Shown here piece by piece: positions 12,637-26,199 of a DNA stretch of 64,000 nt; positions within the stretch are counted from its first letter, which is position 1; each line of letters starts with the position of its first letter. The DNA is taken from NCBI RefSeq assembly GCF_040939455.1, contig NC_134136.1, positions 105,946,014-106,010,013 on the forward strand, read 5' to 3'. This DNA is from Microcebus murinus. Its lineage: Eukaryota > Chordata > Mammalia > Primates > Cheirogaleidae. Under the pieces are notes generated by a model. The model did not search any database. It was not told the origin of the DNA and saw nothing but the letters and a program-made list of their open reading frames with translations. Made by a program: the position numbers and the translations under genes.

Positions 12637-13815
12637 GGGTTTAATCTTTAAAAAAAATCTTTTCACTAAGAGTTCAAGATTTCAACTCCTAGGCAATTTT
12701 AACATGGAGAAAAATGTGAAAATGTCTTTCTTTACTCTTTATAACAAAATGTTGAGGTCGTTCCAAAGGTAATATTTTGTTCACTGTGTAAGCCAAGGGA
12801 TCAATAGAACTTACAATCATTTGTTTAGTCTATATTTCTTTTAACCTTATGCTTTATTGGATGTACAAAGGTCACCATAATATTGGATAACCCTTATGGC
12901 AATTCTAGTATATTGGGTTTGTGTAGGTCTAGAACAATGAACCATTCTCTTACTTTAGCCCTGTCCCTGCTAGAAATATGTGAAGGCCCACAGCCAGCTG
13001 GCAAGTAGTGGGAGAATCAAGTGAAATACTATTGCATGTAGCCTATTTGCTTAGGGACAGATAAGCAACTTATACAATGGGCCAATTAAATGGGTATTAT
13101 TTAATGAGACCTAATATGATTTAGGTTCACAGCAATGTATAGATACCAAATTGGGTTGCAATTTTTTAAGAGTAGCAAAAAAGTAAATAAAAGGAAACTC
13201 AGCAATGGTTTGTCATTCATTCTAAAAAATACACCAATATATTGACAATGACCCTCATTCAGTTTTGTTTCTATTTAATTACTGTACTTTGGCATACATT
13301 GCTGATAATTTGACTTCATTCTATTCAATAACTTGCTTATGCCATGTTAAGATCATGATGATATAATTTGAATATTTGATTAGGGAAAAGTTCTAAATGA
13401 GGCCATTGAGGCTATAATGATGCAAAATCCCAGAGAACAAGACTTCTAAAAATAGTTATGTTTTGAAATAGGACTGGCAGTATCTTAACTATATGAAGAA
13501 AAAAATCACCATAAAAATAAATTCCTGAAAAGAAAATAGAAATTTATCTTAGTATAAAATTCTCCAGTCTCATTTTAGTTTAGAGAATTTGACATTTCAG
13601 GGCTGAACACACTATGGAAACTTAATAAATATTGAAGTTTATAAACAAAAAGCATAACAATGATATGTAGACCAATTTTCAAAAACATTGAAAATCAATG
13701 TGCCCTTAGTCTTCCTAATTCAGAAGTTACTCAATTATTTAATGTACATTTGATATGAATGGGTCTGACCATACTCACTTCAGTTTTACATTGAACATGA
13801 GTCAAATTAATTCTT

Positions 13816-14203
13816 TAAATTTTTTTTTTTAAATTTCAAAATACTAAGGGGGTACAAATGTTTTTGTTACATGGATACCTTGTATAAGGTTTAAGTTGGG
13901 GCTTTTAGAGTGCCTATCATCAGAGTAGTGTTCAATGTACCTGATATGTAAGTTTTTACCCCTCACCCCTTCCCACCCCCCACTTGGATTACAATCTCCT
14001 TTACATCTCTTTGTGTCCATGTGTGTCCATCGTTTAGCTCCCACTTATAAGTGAGAACATGTGGTGTTTGTTTTTTGATTTCTGAGGTGCTTCACTTAGG
14101 ATAATGGTCTCCAGCTCCATCCAAGTTGCTGCAAAAGACTTCATTTCATTTTTCATAGCTGAGTAGTACTCCATGTTATACATGTACCACATTTTCTTAA
14201 TCA
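13816..14203 (-). repeat. 5'-truncated primate L1
   Basis: Reverse-complement L1 with a T-rich tail, 'tactaagggggtacaaatgt', then 'tcccacttataagtgagaac' and 'ctccagctccatccaagttg', ending within ORF2 at 'tgtaccacattttcttaat'. It differs from the 10165 copy in its 3' region and is probably a separate subfamily. Confidence 0.88.
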
Positions 14204-14552
14204 TTAACTCTTTTCTTCCATCACCAATTTTGATAATTCGCTTGAAGGTGGGGTGGGGGTTGGATTTTCCATAAAGAAACAAAATTGTCCTCACTTCTAA
14301 AAAATTATTGCATGCATGAAACGAAAACAGCACTGAGAAATTCATGCGGAGATATGAAGGCTGAGTGGATTACTGGGTTTACTTACCAGTTGTAGGGGAC
14401 ACTTTATCTGGCCTGGGCATCCATCTACCAGCTGCTGTGATTGTTGACTACTAATATCTCACAGCTGCCAGACTTCTCTAGAGAAATGATCTCTGCTGAT
14501 TGAAGCCTCCTAGCCCAGGAGGTAACCCATAACCCCAGGGGTGGACCACAGT

Positions 14553-14746
14553 CAGTGGTATGCTGGAGCAGAGCCCAAGAGCCAATTGTGTGCATCTCCT
14601 CCCAATTTCATATTCAGTGACATCATATTGGTAGCTGGAAATTAGAAATAGTGGGTATATTTACACCACTAAAACTGGAAAATGCTACTCACCAGGGTTC
14701 ATTCCACCTAAGAGCAAGTTGATAAAAGTTTAGCAGCACACCACTG
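14553..14746. repeat. Candidate hAT-type miniature DNA transposon
   Basis: The plus strand starts CAGTGGTATGCTGG and the minus strand, from 14746, starts CAGTGGTGTGCTGC, giving terminal inverted repeats with 12 of 13 matches about 194 bp apart. CAGTGGT termini are typical of hAT elements. A flanking 8-bp duplication is only partial (ccacagtc and gcgcagtc). No transposase. Family name not assigned. Confidence 0.55.
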
Positions 14747-14805
14747 GCGCAGTCAATAACTGGCTAGGGTATAAAATGACAACTCTGCTATGTCCATGGT
14801 TCTTT

Positions 14806-15198
<393 letters not shown>

Positions 15199-15572
15199 TG
15201 AGATGGCATACTTGCTGGGCTCTTTCTCTTCCTCCATTATGCTTGCCTAACTTCCATACAGGCTTCTCCTGAGGGCAGGCCCTCCACAAATCACATGCAC
15301 CTTGACCCCTGTTCTCAGGGGCTGCTTCCAGGGAACCTAACATAAAATACCGGTTAAGTCATTAGTTAAGTGACTAAATACAAAAGCCTCAAAGAATATG
15401 TTTGAAATTGCAAAGAACTACAAATCAAGGAACTTTTGGGTCACAGTGATCAGATGAAACTGCAGAAGGGAAAGTTGAAATAGCAAGGATTAACTCTTTG
15501 TGTCTGTGTATATAAAAGAAAGGAGTTGATGGAAAAAGATGAAGCCTCCACAAATTGGGCAATCCTTCATAT

Positions 15573-15846
15573 CACGCTTCTCAAATTATGCTTTCATACC
15601 CATAGGTGATGTACTGGGGGATTCATACTTAATATTTTGGAGAGAAAGCATCTTCCTATTAAAACGCAATGAATGCATTATGGAGAAGATCACAGAATTG
15701 ACATGATATTTAAAAAATAAAAAAAGAGCCATTAAAGAAATTTCACATTTGTGGAAAAAGGAGGTAAGCAGGCAGAACCAGGAGATGTCAGGCTATGTCT
15801 TCTTGGCCATTAAGAGAACTGAAGTAGAAAAGTGTGAGAAGCACTG
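15573..15846. repeat. Possible hAT relic
   Basis: Ends look like inverted repeats: 'cacgcttctcaaattatgct' at the left, and 'gtgtgagaagcactg' at the right (reverse 'cagtgcttctcacac'). The GCTTCTCA core is shared. Interior is not recognised and the flanking duplication is not clear. Confidence 0.35.
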
Positions 15847-15849
15847 CTT

Positions 15850-18800
15850 TTGGAAGATGTTTTTAACAGAAAAGCTATAGCAAATATAAATTATAACAAA
15901 AATATTATATTAATATGGAAAAGTCTTATTATGGAAAAGTTCTCTTTTCTTAGGTCTTATTAAGACAAGAGGGTTGCATTAGTATCATAGGCACATCTGT
16001 TCCCATAATGCCCAGAAAACTGGTTTACCAAGAATAATTATTCACTGCCACTGCTTAGCGTAGTTAATGTAAAGTTGTGAAAGGCATAATACTGGTGTCA
16101 ATGTTAACTGCTAAATTTTGAAAATTGTAATTGCCAAGCATGACAGGAAGACAATAGGAGCCTATTCCTTGGGTTATTTGATCTTAAATAATTTCTTGTT
16201 TTGTTTATGGTAGGAGAGTAACATAACTGTGAACTTTAAACTTGTCATGACTATGGTAGATGTCAAAAAATAATCAAAAATATATATTGGCTATGTGATT
16301 CCATTTTCTGAGGAAATATGGAATTTCAGTTAAATAAGTAACTTTCACATTTTAGAACTGTTTCTAGTTAATGTGGTACATGCACACATATGCCCAAGCT
16401 AATAAAAATTCTTGTTCCCTCAGCTTGGTGCTACATAATAATAACCCCAGGAAAACTAAGATGCCATTAATACAACTCTCAATACAATTTTATTTATGAA
16501 ATAAATTAAATATTCACACTCTGTAATGAGATCCGACTTCTCTGGGTATAGGTTTTCACCATATCATAAATGGATGAATGAATGCATTTTTAGATCCTTT
16601 AATACTGAGAGTATATAACTTAAGTTTTTTTGAATAGTCTTTTATTGCTTAAGACTCTTGAGGAATAGTACTTATAATTATTACCAACCACAAACAAAGC
16701 TTGTAGACTAAATCCTCAGCAAATAGGATTTGCATATTAAAGGATCAGTTTTTGATATGGTTGTTTTCAAATAGTAGGAAGGATGGTATTCTTTGGAGAA
16801 ATTTTTATTATCTAATTAAACACTTCTTGAGTAGAATAATGTCAGATGAACTCATTAGATGAACATTTTGGCTAGCCACGTTCTCCTAAATGTCTCATGA
16901 CCACAAGAGTAGCTCTGATTTAATGCAATGACAATAGTAACCAATTCTAGCTCTTTCTTTTATCACAGTCTATCAAAGGAATACAAAGAAGTCCAAATTA
17001 AAATAAGTTCAATAATAAAAAGAACATGTTCCTTTTCTAACTCTTCTGAAGCCTTTTCCTATCTTTAAGCAAAGTTCACTCAGTAATTATCTTATTTATG
17101 AAAAAGCAGAAGGACGTTTCTCTTATTAAAGAAATGACTTTATGCTTTGGATGTGGAAGGCATCTTGAAACAGTCAAAAAGAAAAGCGTGTTGAATGTCA
17201 TCAACTCATTTTCTCCCACCCACTGTTTTAAATCGTTTGTTTGGCTCCAATGTATACTACACTTACATAAGTTGTTTATGAAGAGCCAAATTAATAGTCT
17301 TTGCAATTGTTTTCGTTGGAATTTGGAGAGCTGACAAATGAATTAGTAGAAAATGGCAATTCTACATGAATTAGCTTTTAAGTCTCCCTAAGAGGCTGAC
17401 GCAGAACTTAATAAGAGACTTATTAGGAGAAGTAGGACAACTTAATTCAGATTGATTATAGACTTCGGTGAAGACAGCTGGGGTTCAAATGAAACCAAAA
17501 AAGAACTTATATACACTTCAAAGTATGCTAAGCAGATGTCTGAAACAATTACTCCACTCTGCCTTTTCAGAAGTTTCAAAGGCGGAATGGGAATAGCATG
17601 GTAAACGAAGGTTCTATTTGCCTAAGTCGAGGTAGGGGCTTTTAAAACACACACAGCGCTATCTAAAATCAGATGCTTTGGGGAAAGAAAGTGATTTGAC
17701 ATTGCTGTCCTAAGTAATTTGCTTTTAGCTTTATAAACAAAGCAGAAGATGAGAGGGAATACATGGGAACCAAGTAATAAGCTCTCCTGGCAACACTAAC
17801 TTACAATTAATTTTACATTGAACAAATAATTTGGTCAGGATTTTTAAGATGAGTAATTCCTACTTTAGTTTCTAAGCTCTATTAAAGCCAATGGCCATTC
17901 TATTAAAAATATACTATACTTTTAAAGCATACAGAGAGACTTTACTATAATATGCCTTTGGATAGATTTATTTCAGATATTAAAGGCCCTAGCATATGCT
18001 TTTAAACATCACAACTGCATGCTTTGTAAACTAAATAAAACCCTGCTTGCTCCATATGAAAGGCATTAGCTACATATTTAATCCAGATCTATGAAGGATT
18101 ATATCTTGTTTGTTTTCTCTTCTTGATCAAAGCCTTACTTAATACACATAGCATTTTTACAAAAACAACAACAAAAGCCTCCATACAGCAATTCATTTGC
18201 AGTTCATAACAATGGACAAAATATTAATAATCTTTCTTCTTCCTACTTTAGGCAGTATTCCTCATTTATTATGAAGATATAATTCCTTTATTCAGCATTG
18301 AGGGAGTTTACATATTTGAAGCATTCTTAGGGTTTCCCTGTTTATGATGGTTCTTTCTATCCATGGATCCTCTAACTCTATAAGAAAGGATTATCAACTT
18401 CCTTTATAAAACTCACATATAGGAAAGGATTTAAGGTTGACTTGACTCATATAAATGACAAATATAAAAAGAAATCAATAAAATAAGAATAAAACTTTAG
18501 AATCAGGGTTAAGAGGAGAAAAGCAGTAAGGGAAGATAAAGTTGCATGAACATGGTTGCAAGCTTCCTTTTTGTCTAAGCGAAGGTGAAATTTGAATACA
18601 TTACATCACATTTCACATTATCTGTTAGGTAGAAACGTACTTAGTTTTCTCAATGTCAAATGCTATTCTGAGATAGCATTTTTTTTGACAAATTTCTCGA
18701 GCAAACCAAGCCATAGGGGCTCTGGATGGTAGGTCTAAAAACATGCATTTGCCAGTTTTCTTCTTAAAAATTTTAGATGTGAATGCTGAACATAATTAAG

Positions 18801-19271
18801 TAAAGATGGAATAGTGGCTTCGGCTTCATCATAGTCCCTAGCCCACTACACACATCATCAAATCGATCTCAATTAGAATGCCAAAAAGATCTAATCAAAA
18901 TATTTCATTGTGAGAACTTTAAAGGAAAACTCACAGACTCTCTGCCCTTGACTTTTGGTAGTAAGAAATGTAAATTAAAAGTCTGATAAAAATGCAAAAT
19001 GCATAGCTACATAGATGTGACAAATTTGCTTATTCCAAGATGGTAGCCCAGGAGAGTTTAACTATTGTGTGTGAAAAATTGTATTTAAAGTCAACAGGTA
19101 AACTAAGGGCAGTGAAATATTCCTGGCTCAAGAATGATGTACCACCTTTGGTGTAGCGAAACCATGATCTATGAGAACAAAAACAACACATTAGAAAAAC
19201 AACAACCCACAAACTTTTTCACGCTGAGATTGTTCTTAAGAACAAAAATGTCGTATGCAGACTGTAGGTTC
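15850..19271. other. Repeat-poor intronic tract
   Basis: About 3.4 kb in which I recognise no Alu, L1, L2 or MIR sequence, in an intron otherwise heavily interrupted. Composition is A/T-rich and no coding pattern stands out; the open stretches near 17076-17334 overlap on both strands and look like chance. Could hold conserved non-coding elements. Confidence 0.4.
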
Positions 19272-19288
19272 AAAAGTTATTCTACTTT

Positions 19289-20091
19289 GCCAACAAACAT
19301 ATGAAAAAATGTTCATCATTAATCATCAGGCAAATGTAAATTAGAACCCCAATGAGATATCACCTTACCCCTGTCTGAATGGCCATTATTAAAATGTCAA
19401 AAAACAATAGATGTGGGTGCGGATGCAGTGAAAGGGAAATGCTTATACACTGTTGGTGGGAATGTAAACTTGCACAACTTTTATGAAAAACAGTACGGAG
19501 ATTTCTCAAAGAACTTTTAGACCTACCATTCGATGAAGCAGTCCCACTACTGGGTATCTACCCAAAGGAAAAGATGTTATTTTATCAAAAAGATTCCTGC
19601 CTCGAATTATTGCAGCACAATCCACAATTGCAAAGATATGGAAACAACCTAAATGTCCATCAGCTGATGAGTGGATAGAGAAAATGTGAGATACACACAT
19701 ACCCCCCCCCCAACACACACACCATGGAGTAATGCTCACTCATAAAAAGCAATGAAACAATGTTTTTTGCAGCAAGTTGGATGGAACTGGAGACCATTAT
19801 CCTAAGTGAAGTATCTCAGGAATGGCAAAACAAATACCATATGTTCTCACTTTTAAGTGGGAGCTATGCAAGGGGTATATATGGTCATGAAGTGGTATAA
19901 TGGACATTTAAAACTAAGAAAGGGGGAGGTTGGGAGGGAATGAGAGGTAAAAGCCTACTTATGGGGTACAATGTACACTATTATGGTGATGGGTACACTA
20001 AAAACCCTGACTTTAGCATTATACAATTCATCCATGTAACAAAAAATACTTGTAACCCCTAAATCTATTGAAATTTTTAAAAAGAAAGAAA
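19289..20091 (+). repeat. 5'-truncated L1 with perfect 17-bp target-site duplication
   Basis: Flanked by 'aaaagttattctacttt' at 19272-19288 and 20092-20108. Contains ORF2 C-terminal sequence ('caatgagatatcacctta', 'ctactgggtatctacccaaa', 'tggatggaactggagaccat') and a 3' end of 'cttgtaacccctaaatctat' type, unlike the lemur-tail copies. A run of C10 and CA units interrupts it near 19701-19722. Confidence 0.95.
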
Positions 20092-21710
20092 AAAAGTTAT
20101 TCTACTTTATTAAAGCCTTTATATATTTCACTTAGAGATCTATGTAGAGCACCTAGTGATTCAATTATTCTTACTCCTCATTACAAGGAAAGTGGAATAT
20201 TTATGAAGTCAAATAAGCATTGGTGTTCTTTCCAGTAAAGTGAGAAATCATGATTCTGTTCTTAAAATATTTGATAAGCAGTATAAATCATGAATTTTAA
20301 AAGTAAAGAGGCATTTACAACTTAAATTTTATTCCAGTGGCTATTCCTATGGAAGCTATATTTCAAAGGCTAAGATTCTTAGTGACCTAAATATTCAGTA
20401 TTAACACTATGTTTCCTTCTATTGATTTACCATGTTTATTACCCTGAAGATGATCAGCTAGCAATAATGCCATTTCCATAGAGTACAGGGACTTAATCAT
20501 TGTTTAATCTATTCTCCAAATCCAAAAGCCACATTTGCTAATGAAATGATACAATGCTAAATGCCACTGAAATACATATTCCATAGTCACTTGAATAACA
20601 ACTTCTTTAACACATAAGATCATAATGGAGGGGAGTACTATGATAGAGTCATTAGAGGTTATAAAAGTGAACTGATACGGGTATATAAAATGTTCTTCTG
20701 GCTAATTGCCTAGCTATCAGTTTGCAGTTCCCTACAGTGTGGAGCCTCTGAGGGTTAAAACTGCTGAGTAGAAAAATGGGAACAGTTGTTATAACTATGC
20801 TGCTGCTTTTTTTGAAATAAGTTTTAGTTAATAAAATTCACTCCTTGTAAACTACCACTATCAAAGCTTCAGAGTTCTAAACATGGTGTCGATAAGATGC
20901 AATGGAGAAAAATGACTTATTTTATTGCCACTGTAAAATTGAAGAAGACCTACTGAAGGTAAATAAATAGATATGAATTCATGTGATCCATAAGTTTAAA
21001 GTATGCATAAAATACTTACACAATACTGGTTTAGAAACACAAACAATCACATCTATTATCACTTATATTCGGATAAGTTCCATAACTTAAGTATATCTGT
21101 GTCTGAGAAAGTGGATCTGTTGGATTATATAAGCTCTTTTTGAAAAGCATATTTAATGTTTATATGTTTTGCTATTATTGGGATCGAAATGAGAGTTTTA
21201 CCAATTAGGGTATGGAAAATGAAGTTCATCTTAACATCAAGAACAGGTAAGCCGGGTAAACTGAAAGGAATATATATGGTTGGGTGAAGGTAAGTTGATA
21301 TTTGAACTGTTCCACTTTTAGTTATCTTTTATTATTAAATCATGCTGCATACATTCTCCATCCATACTAAGTAGCTTACAAATGCTTCTGTGTGAGAGAC
21401 ATGGCTAAAAATGAGTCCCTTATGCCTGCTTTATAGCCTATATATTCAGCAACTTAATTGATTTATTAACTAATTTAATTTCTTTGGGACATCCTACTAA
21501 ACTTCTCATTTTTGCAGAAGACTTTAAAAAATTAGTTCCTGTTTTTGGATAAAAGTACTATATTTAATCCTAAAAAAACACAAGGTAATAATTTCAAAAC
21601 ATCTTAATTTTCCAGTAGACAGCAATGTTAACCATTGCTTTAAATGTTACACATGGGGTCATAAAATATTGCAGGAAAGGGATTTTAGAGATAACAGAGC
21701 CAAATTTTTA

Positions 21711-22006
21711 TTCTTTTCTTTTGAGACAGAGTCTCACTCTGTTGCCTGGGCTAGAGTGCTGTGATGTCAGCCTAGCTCACAGCAACCTCAAACTACTGGG
21801 CTCAAGCAATCCTGCCTCAGCCTCCCAAATAGCTGGGACTTACAGGCACGAGCCACCATGCCTGGCTAATTTTTTCTATATATTTTAATTGGTCAATTAA
21901 TTTTCTTTCTATTGCTCAGGCTGGTTTTGATCTCCTGACCTTGAGTGATCCTCCCGCCTTGACCTCCCAGATTGCTAGGATTACAGGCGTGAGCCATGAT
22001 GCCCAG
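21711..22006 (-). repeat. Alu, strepsirrhine type
   Basis: Reverse-complement dimeric Alu from 'ttttgagacagagtctcact' to 'gtgagccatgatgcccagct', with linker 'aattggtcaattaattttc'. A deletion removes the 'tttttagtagagacggggtc' part. The tail is only a few T. Confidence 0.92.
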
Positions 22007-22074
22007 CTAATCTTTTCTTTTTTCAAATATTTACCTATTATTTTAATGGAGAGCTATGCAATTCAACATTAGAC

Positions 22075-22190
22075 TATATGCTTCATGAGGGCAAAGACTA
22101 AGTCTGTTTGCTTAATACTATATGTCTAGCATGTTACACAGTGGCTTATAAACAATTATTGAATGAATAAATGAAGATACTAAATGAGAT
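22075..22190 (+). repeat. L2 3' terminus
   Basis: Has 'atgcttcatgagggcaaaga', 'tctagcatgttacacagtgg' and 'attgaatgaataaatgaa', the L2 end. Confidence 0.7.
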
Positions 22191-22199
22191 TCCTTATAT

Positions 22200-22740
22200 G
22201 TTGTTGGCACTGGGCTAGGAGCCCAAACATGTAGTGCATGATCCTTGCTCTTAGGGACCTAACTTTCTCTGAGAGAAAAAATTACACAGTTAAGTTGCTG
22301 CAATATATGAGAAATTTAGGTGTAACAATTTAAGCATGTCTGGTGATCTATGAAAGCACCAAGCTGTGAGCAGTTTTCTCTGGTTGGTGGGAGCTGGGGG
22401 TTGTAGACACTCAGGAAAGACTCTAAAGACAGGTGATATTTGGATTGGGACTTGAGGGCTGAGAAGGAGTTCATCAGGCAGACAAGGTGGGGTGATCTGG
22501 ACAGAGAGAAGAACATTTGCAAAGATGGGCAACTATTTAAAAAAAGATGGCATATTTGGGTAAAAGGGGTGGAATGGCCTAGAGGCAGGAGCTACAGTTG
22601 AGAAATCAAGCCTGGGCTAGGAAGAAAAGGGCGACTTACCCTCTTCATTCATTGGACTTTATTCTCTGGGCAAGCATTCTCTTACAAGGAGTTTGGATTG
22701 GAGTTGGAAGAGGCTGGATAATGCAGGAATATCAGTAAGG
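22200..22740 (-). repeat. L2 relic
   Basis: Antisense L2 order: 'ggcactgggctaggagccc', 'cttgctcttagggacctaac', 'gggacttgagggctgagaag', 'ggacagagagaagaacattt'. Strongly diverged. Confidence 0.6.
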
Positions 22741-23251
22741 AAACGTCATACATTCATTCATTAACCAAACATTTTAAAGTATAATGTTTATGATATGCCA
22801 GGCAGATTGACTGGGGAATGGGATTTAAAGATGTATACTGCTATCATCTAAGTAAAAGATGCTGGGAATTAGTAAAAGGACATTGGTTGAAAAGAGAAAA
22901 AATAAAAGACATATTCTGAGATCACATGAGCAATTGCACATGGAATCACTGAAAATGTAGAAGGGATTTAAAGATGAAACTAAAGTTTCTAGTCTGAGAA
23001 AATTTGTTGGATTAAGATTCACTAACTTTTAGTTATTCCTATTTTATAGGAAACACAGAAAACAGGGAGGCAGGTAGAAGAGGATAGCATAGGGAATGGA
23101 AGAACAGGAGAATCAATGAGCTTGGTTTTAGAATAGTTACATTTGTGATTCTAATGTCACATGAGTTAGGAGATCAGAGGAGAGATCCAGACTAGAGATT
23201 TAGAGTCATCACTATCCATGTTGTCTCAAACACAAAGCATTTAAAAAATAA

Positions 23252-23551
23252 AAAAGCACCACCTGTACTCACCAGCAAATTGGTATTAACTGATCAACAC
23301 CTAAGTGGACATATAGGAATAACATTTATTGAGTGTCGGGCAGCTGGGAGGGGGGAGGAGGCGATGGGTATATACAAACATAATGAGTAAGATGTGCACT
23401 GTCTGGGGGATGGTCCCACTTGAAGCTCTGACTCGAGGGGGGAGGGGGAACATGGGCAATATATGTAACCTTAACATTTGTACCCCCATAATATGCTGGG
23501 AAAATAAGTGCCTATAGAAAAAAAATAAAAAGTGAAAAAAACAAAAAAACA
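23252..23551 (+). repeat. Short L1 3' end, lemur type
   Basis: Starts 'agcaccacctgtactcacca' and runs through a G-rich region to 'gtacccccataatatgctgg' and an A-rich tail. It aligns by eye with 10620-10870. Possible 8-bp duplication 'aaaaagca' at 23251 and 23552. Confidence 0.9.
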
Positions 23552-24132
23552 AAAAAGCAAATTGGGCTAAGGTTAAAAACTTGGGCACACCAACATTTGA
23601 AGGGTGGGTAGAAGTTAAGAATTTATGGCAAAATAGGAAGAAGAATGTAGACCAAACAGTGCCATGAAAGCTAAGGAAGAAAACTTCAAGAATGAGGGTT
23701 TTGGCAAATATGCCAAATGCATATTTGGGAGTTGGATTTCTTTTGAATTTGAATCTAGGACTTTTGTAGTTTTGACGCTAAATGGGTAGTTTCTGATTTC
23801 GAAATGGTATTCTGCAATATGCACTTTCTTTTTTTTATAAATATATTTGTCATCTTTGGGCCCCAAGGGAATTTAGCTTTGGTCTCATAGACAGTAGTCT
23901 TCCAAATACAGAATGATTTTTCCTCATGACTGCAGTGGGCTAAGGCAACCTGAAACTGTAGTACATACATTGTCTTCCAAGGGAAGTACAGCATTAGCAG
24001 TTTGATTTCACACAGTATCATAACTTACCCAAGTTATATAATATAGTAGGCAAAAAAGCTAAAACCTAAAATCCTGGCTTTTGATTAAATACTGTATTTT
24101 TCCCTACTCTGATACTAAGTAACACAAAAAAT

Positions 24133-24136
<4 letters not shown>

Positions 24137-24172
<36 letters not shown>
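24137..24172. repeat. (CA)n microsatellite
   Basis: 18 uninterrupted AC units, 311 bp downstream of the exon 59 donor in the transcript direction. A likely polymorphic marker. Confidence 0.95.
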
Positions 24173-24176
<4 letters not shown>

Positions 24177-24482
24177 ATCAGACTACTTTAGTACAAACAC
24201 TTAAGTTAATTTCCTGATAGCAAAATCAAAATGATTTTTTTGCCCTGTAACTTTTTAATATTTCATTCCATATCATGGAAGACAGATGACTAGATCACTA
24301 TCTTCTCTCAGAGAGAATACCATGTGAAAGAAGAACTTGAATTTGTGAAAGATGGATTGATCTCTATTGTTGAATGGCCCTATTTTAACTTTGTGGGAAG
24401 AAAACATTGCACTCCAATTCAGAGGAGATTCTCTTTTGGGTCTCTCAAAGGGCCCTGAAGCAAAGTAGTAGATGGTAGGTAC

Positions 24483-24751
24483 CTTGACTTTTTCGAGGTG
24501 ATCTTGGAGAGAGTCAATGAGGAGATCACCCACCGGCTGCCAGGATCCCTTGATCACCTCAGCTTGGCGCAGCTTAAGGTCCAGCTCATCTGTTGCCTCT
24601 TGAAGTTCCTGAAGTCTTTCAAGGGCCTCATCTATTTTTCTCTGCCAGTCAGCGGAGTGCAGGTTCAATTTTTCCCACTCAGTATTGACCTCCTCAGCCT
24701 GCTTTCGTAGGAGCCGGGTGACATTCTGGGCTCTCTCTTCAGAAGGCAGCT
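24483..24751 (-). CDS. DMD: DMD exon 59 (rod spectrin-like repeats)
   Basis: The exon is 269 nt. Two bases complete the glutamate codon from exon 58, then 89 full codons follow. The peptide runs ELPSEERAQNVTRLLRKQAE to SLQDHLEKVK and ends on a codon boundary, so exon 60 should begin in phase 0. It spans the end of one spectrin-like repeat and the start of the next; tryptophans in NTEWEKL and SADWQRK are the expected core residues. The acceptor 'ttgccaatttag' has a weak proximal pyrimidine tract, with a stronger one farther upstream. The donor GTACCT is a poor match to GTRAGT. Differences from recalled human sequence are S for P in LPSEER and A for T in DEALERL. Confidence 0.97.
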
Positions 24752-25361
24752 CTAAATTGGCAATACAACAAGGTTTTAGGGCACACTTATTTTTGTTTTT
24801 TAAACATGTCAAAAAGGAAAGAAAGAGAGTACAGTTTAACAAGAGGCCAACCTAGTGATTAATGGCTCTTTTATAATTTGGCATAAATTTTGATACAGTC
24901 CAGCACATCTAAACTCTGTCTTCCTGAGTGAATCTTTTCTACCTTATATCAATCAGATAATCTATGGTTCATTCAAACTATTGAGGAGAAAAATGTTAGG
25001 ATGCACACCACAAGCTCTAATTCACTTCAGTCAGGCTCTTACATTGAAAATTAGCTTGTCGTCTTTTTAACAACAGAATTCCTCCTCACAGATAAACTCC
25101 TTTGTTTATTATTTTCTAACTGTTCCAATAATAACTGATTGCTAATCTCTTTTAATGTTTATTTATGAATGTGCAAACAGATTTATGCATGATGGTTTAT
25201 GAGTCCTTATTCTTCTTCAACATCTATGTTTAGTTTGAATTGATTCTATTTAACCTAGAAAATATGAGAGCTTTCCAGACCCTGGCAGCAAGAATGGATG
25301 GGCTGCTCTGTCACCACTGATCCTTCTATCAATATGTTATTATAGTTCCACATTCAATTAC
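24752..25361 (-). other. DMD: DMD intron 58 (complete, 610 bp)
   Basis: This short intron has donor GTAATT and acceptor TTTAG. It contains no recognisable repeat. Short spacing between exons 58 and 59 is also a feature of the human gene. The acceptor side has two pyrimidine-rich stretches, the stronger ('ctctctttctttcctttttg') about 70 nt from the AG. Confidence 0.95.
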
Positions 25362-25482
25362 CTCTGGGCTCCTGGTAGAGTTTCTCTAGTCCTTCCAAAG
25401 GCTGCTCTGTCAGAAATATCCGTACAGTCTCAAGAGTACTCATGATTACAGGTTCTTTAGTTTTCAATTCCCTCCTGAAGGC
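25362..25482 (-). CDS. DMD: DMD exon 58 (rod spectrin-like repeat)
   Basis: The exon is 121 nt, starts at phase 0 and ends one base into a glutamate codon. The peptide starts AFRRELKTKEPVIMSTLE and ends GLEKLYQEPR. The acceptor is 'cttttcatctcatttcacag'; the donor is GTAATT at 25361-25356. It continues the spectrin-like repeat begun in exon 57; the hydrophobic residues of TVRIFLTEQPLEGLEKL fit a helix and connecting loop. The human protein has K where this has the first R of RREL, a conservative change. It sits only 610 bp from exon 59. Confidence 0.96.
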
Positions 25483-26199
25483 CTGTGAAATGAGATGAAA
25501 AGAAATGCTTATTTGGCTTCTGGCATTCTTCTCAAAATTAATCCTGGGTGCTCAGAACTTATTTATGAAACTCCCAGGTCAATTTCTATCTCCTTTATTT
25601 ATAAACTGATAGTTATAAAATGACTTTTTTTAAAAAAGGCTTTATAAGTCTTTCTGTTAATGAGGAAACCACTGTGTTTGTGGCAATATTTTGGGGAGAA
25701 GAGGGGATCTTTCTAGATAGTTAATGCCGTCTCATTAAGATAAGAGTGCTTCGTTTATATAACCTGACTGTCAAACTTGAAATCTAGAGCTAAAGTTGCA
25801 AGGTACACATTGTGAAAACTTAGCACGGCTAATGAGGACTTAAACACACCCAAAACTGAATCCAGAAGAAAATGGGAAGCCTTAAGGGCCATTTGAAGGA
25901 ACTTAGGTTGTATTGAAGTATACAACAAATCCAATTGATAATCACCAGTTAATTCTGTCAAAATTTCTGATAATGAAGAAAATAATGTATTAACAGTATG
26001 CTAAGTGAAAACTCTTAGTACTTTTGAAAAATACCCATTATATTATCTATTGTGACCTCTTTGAGAATAGTAGAAATGTTTTGAGTGGATGAAGGAATGG
26101 TGAAAACATGTTAAGTTTCTATAAATGAATATACTTAGAATAGGTGTTTTGAGGCCATCTGGGCCAGTTATCAATTTTAATTTTTAATTTGTCATCTTC

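Noticed and set aside
17076..17334. Overlapping open stretches on both strands
   Set aside because: No similarity seen, and mirror-strand overlap in repeat-poor A/T-rich DNA is common.
24498..24710. Open stretch on plus strand over exon 59
   Set aside because: It is the reverse-strand shadow of the conserved DMD coding sequence.
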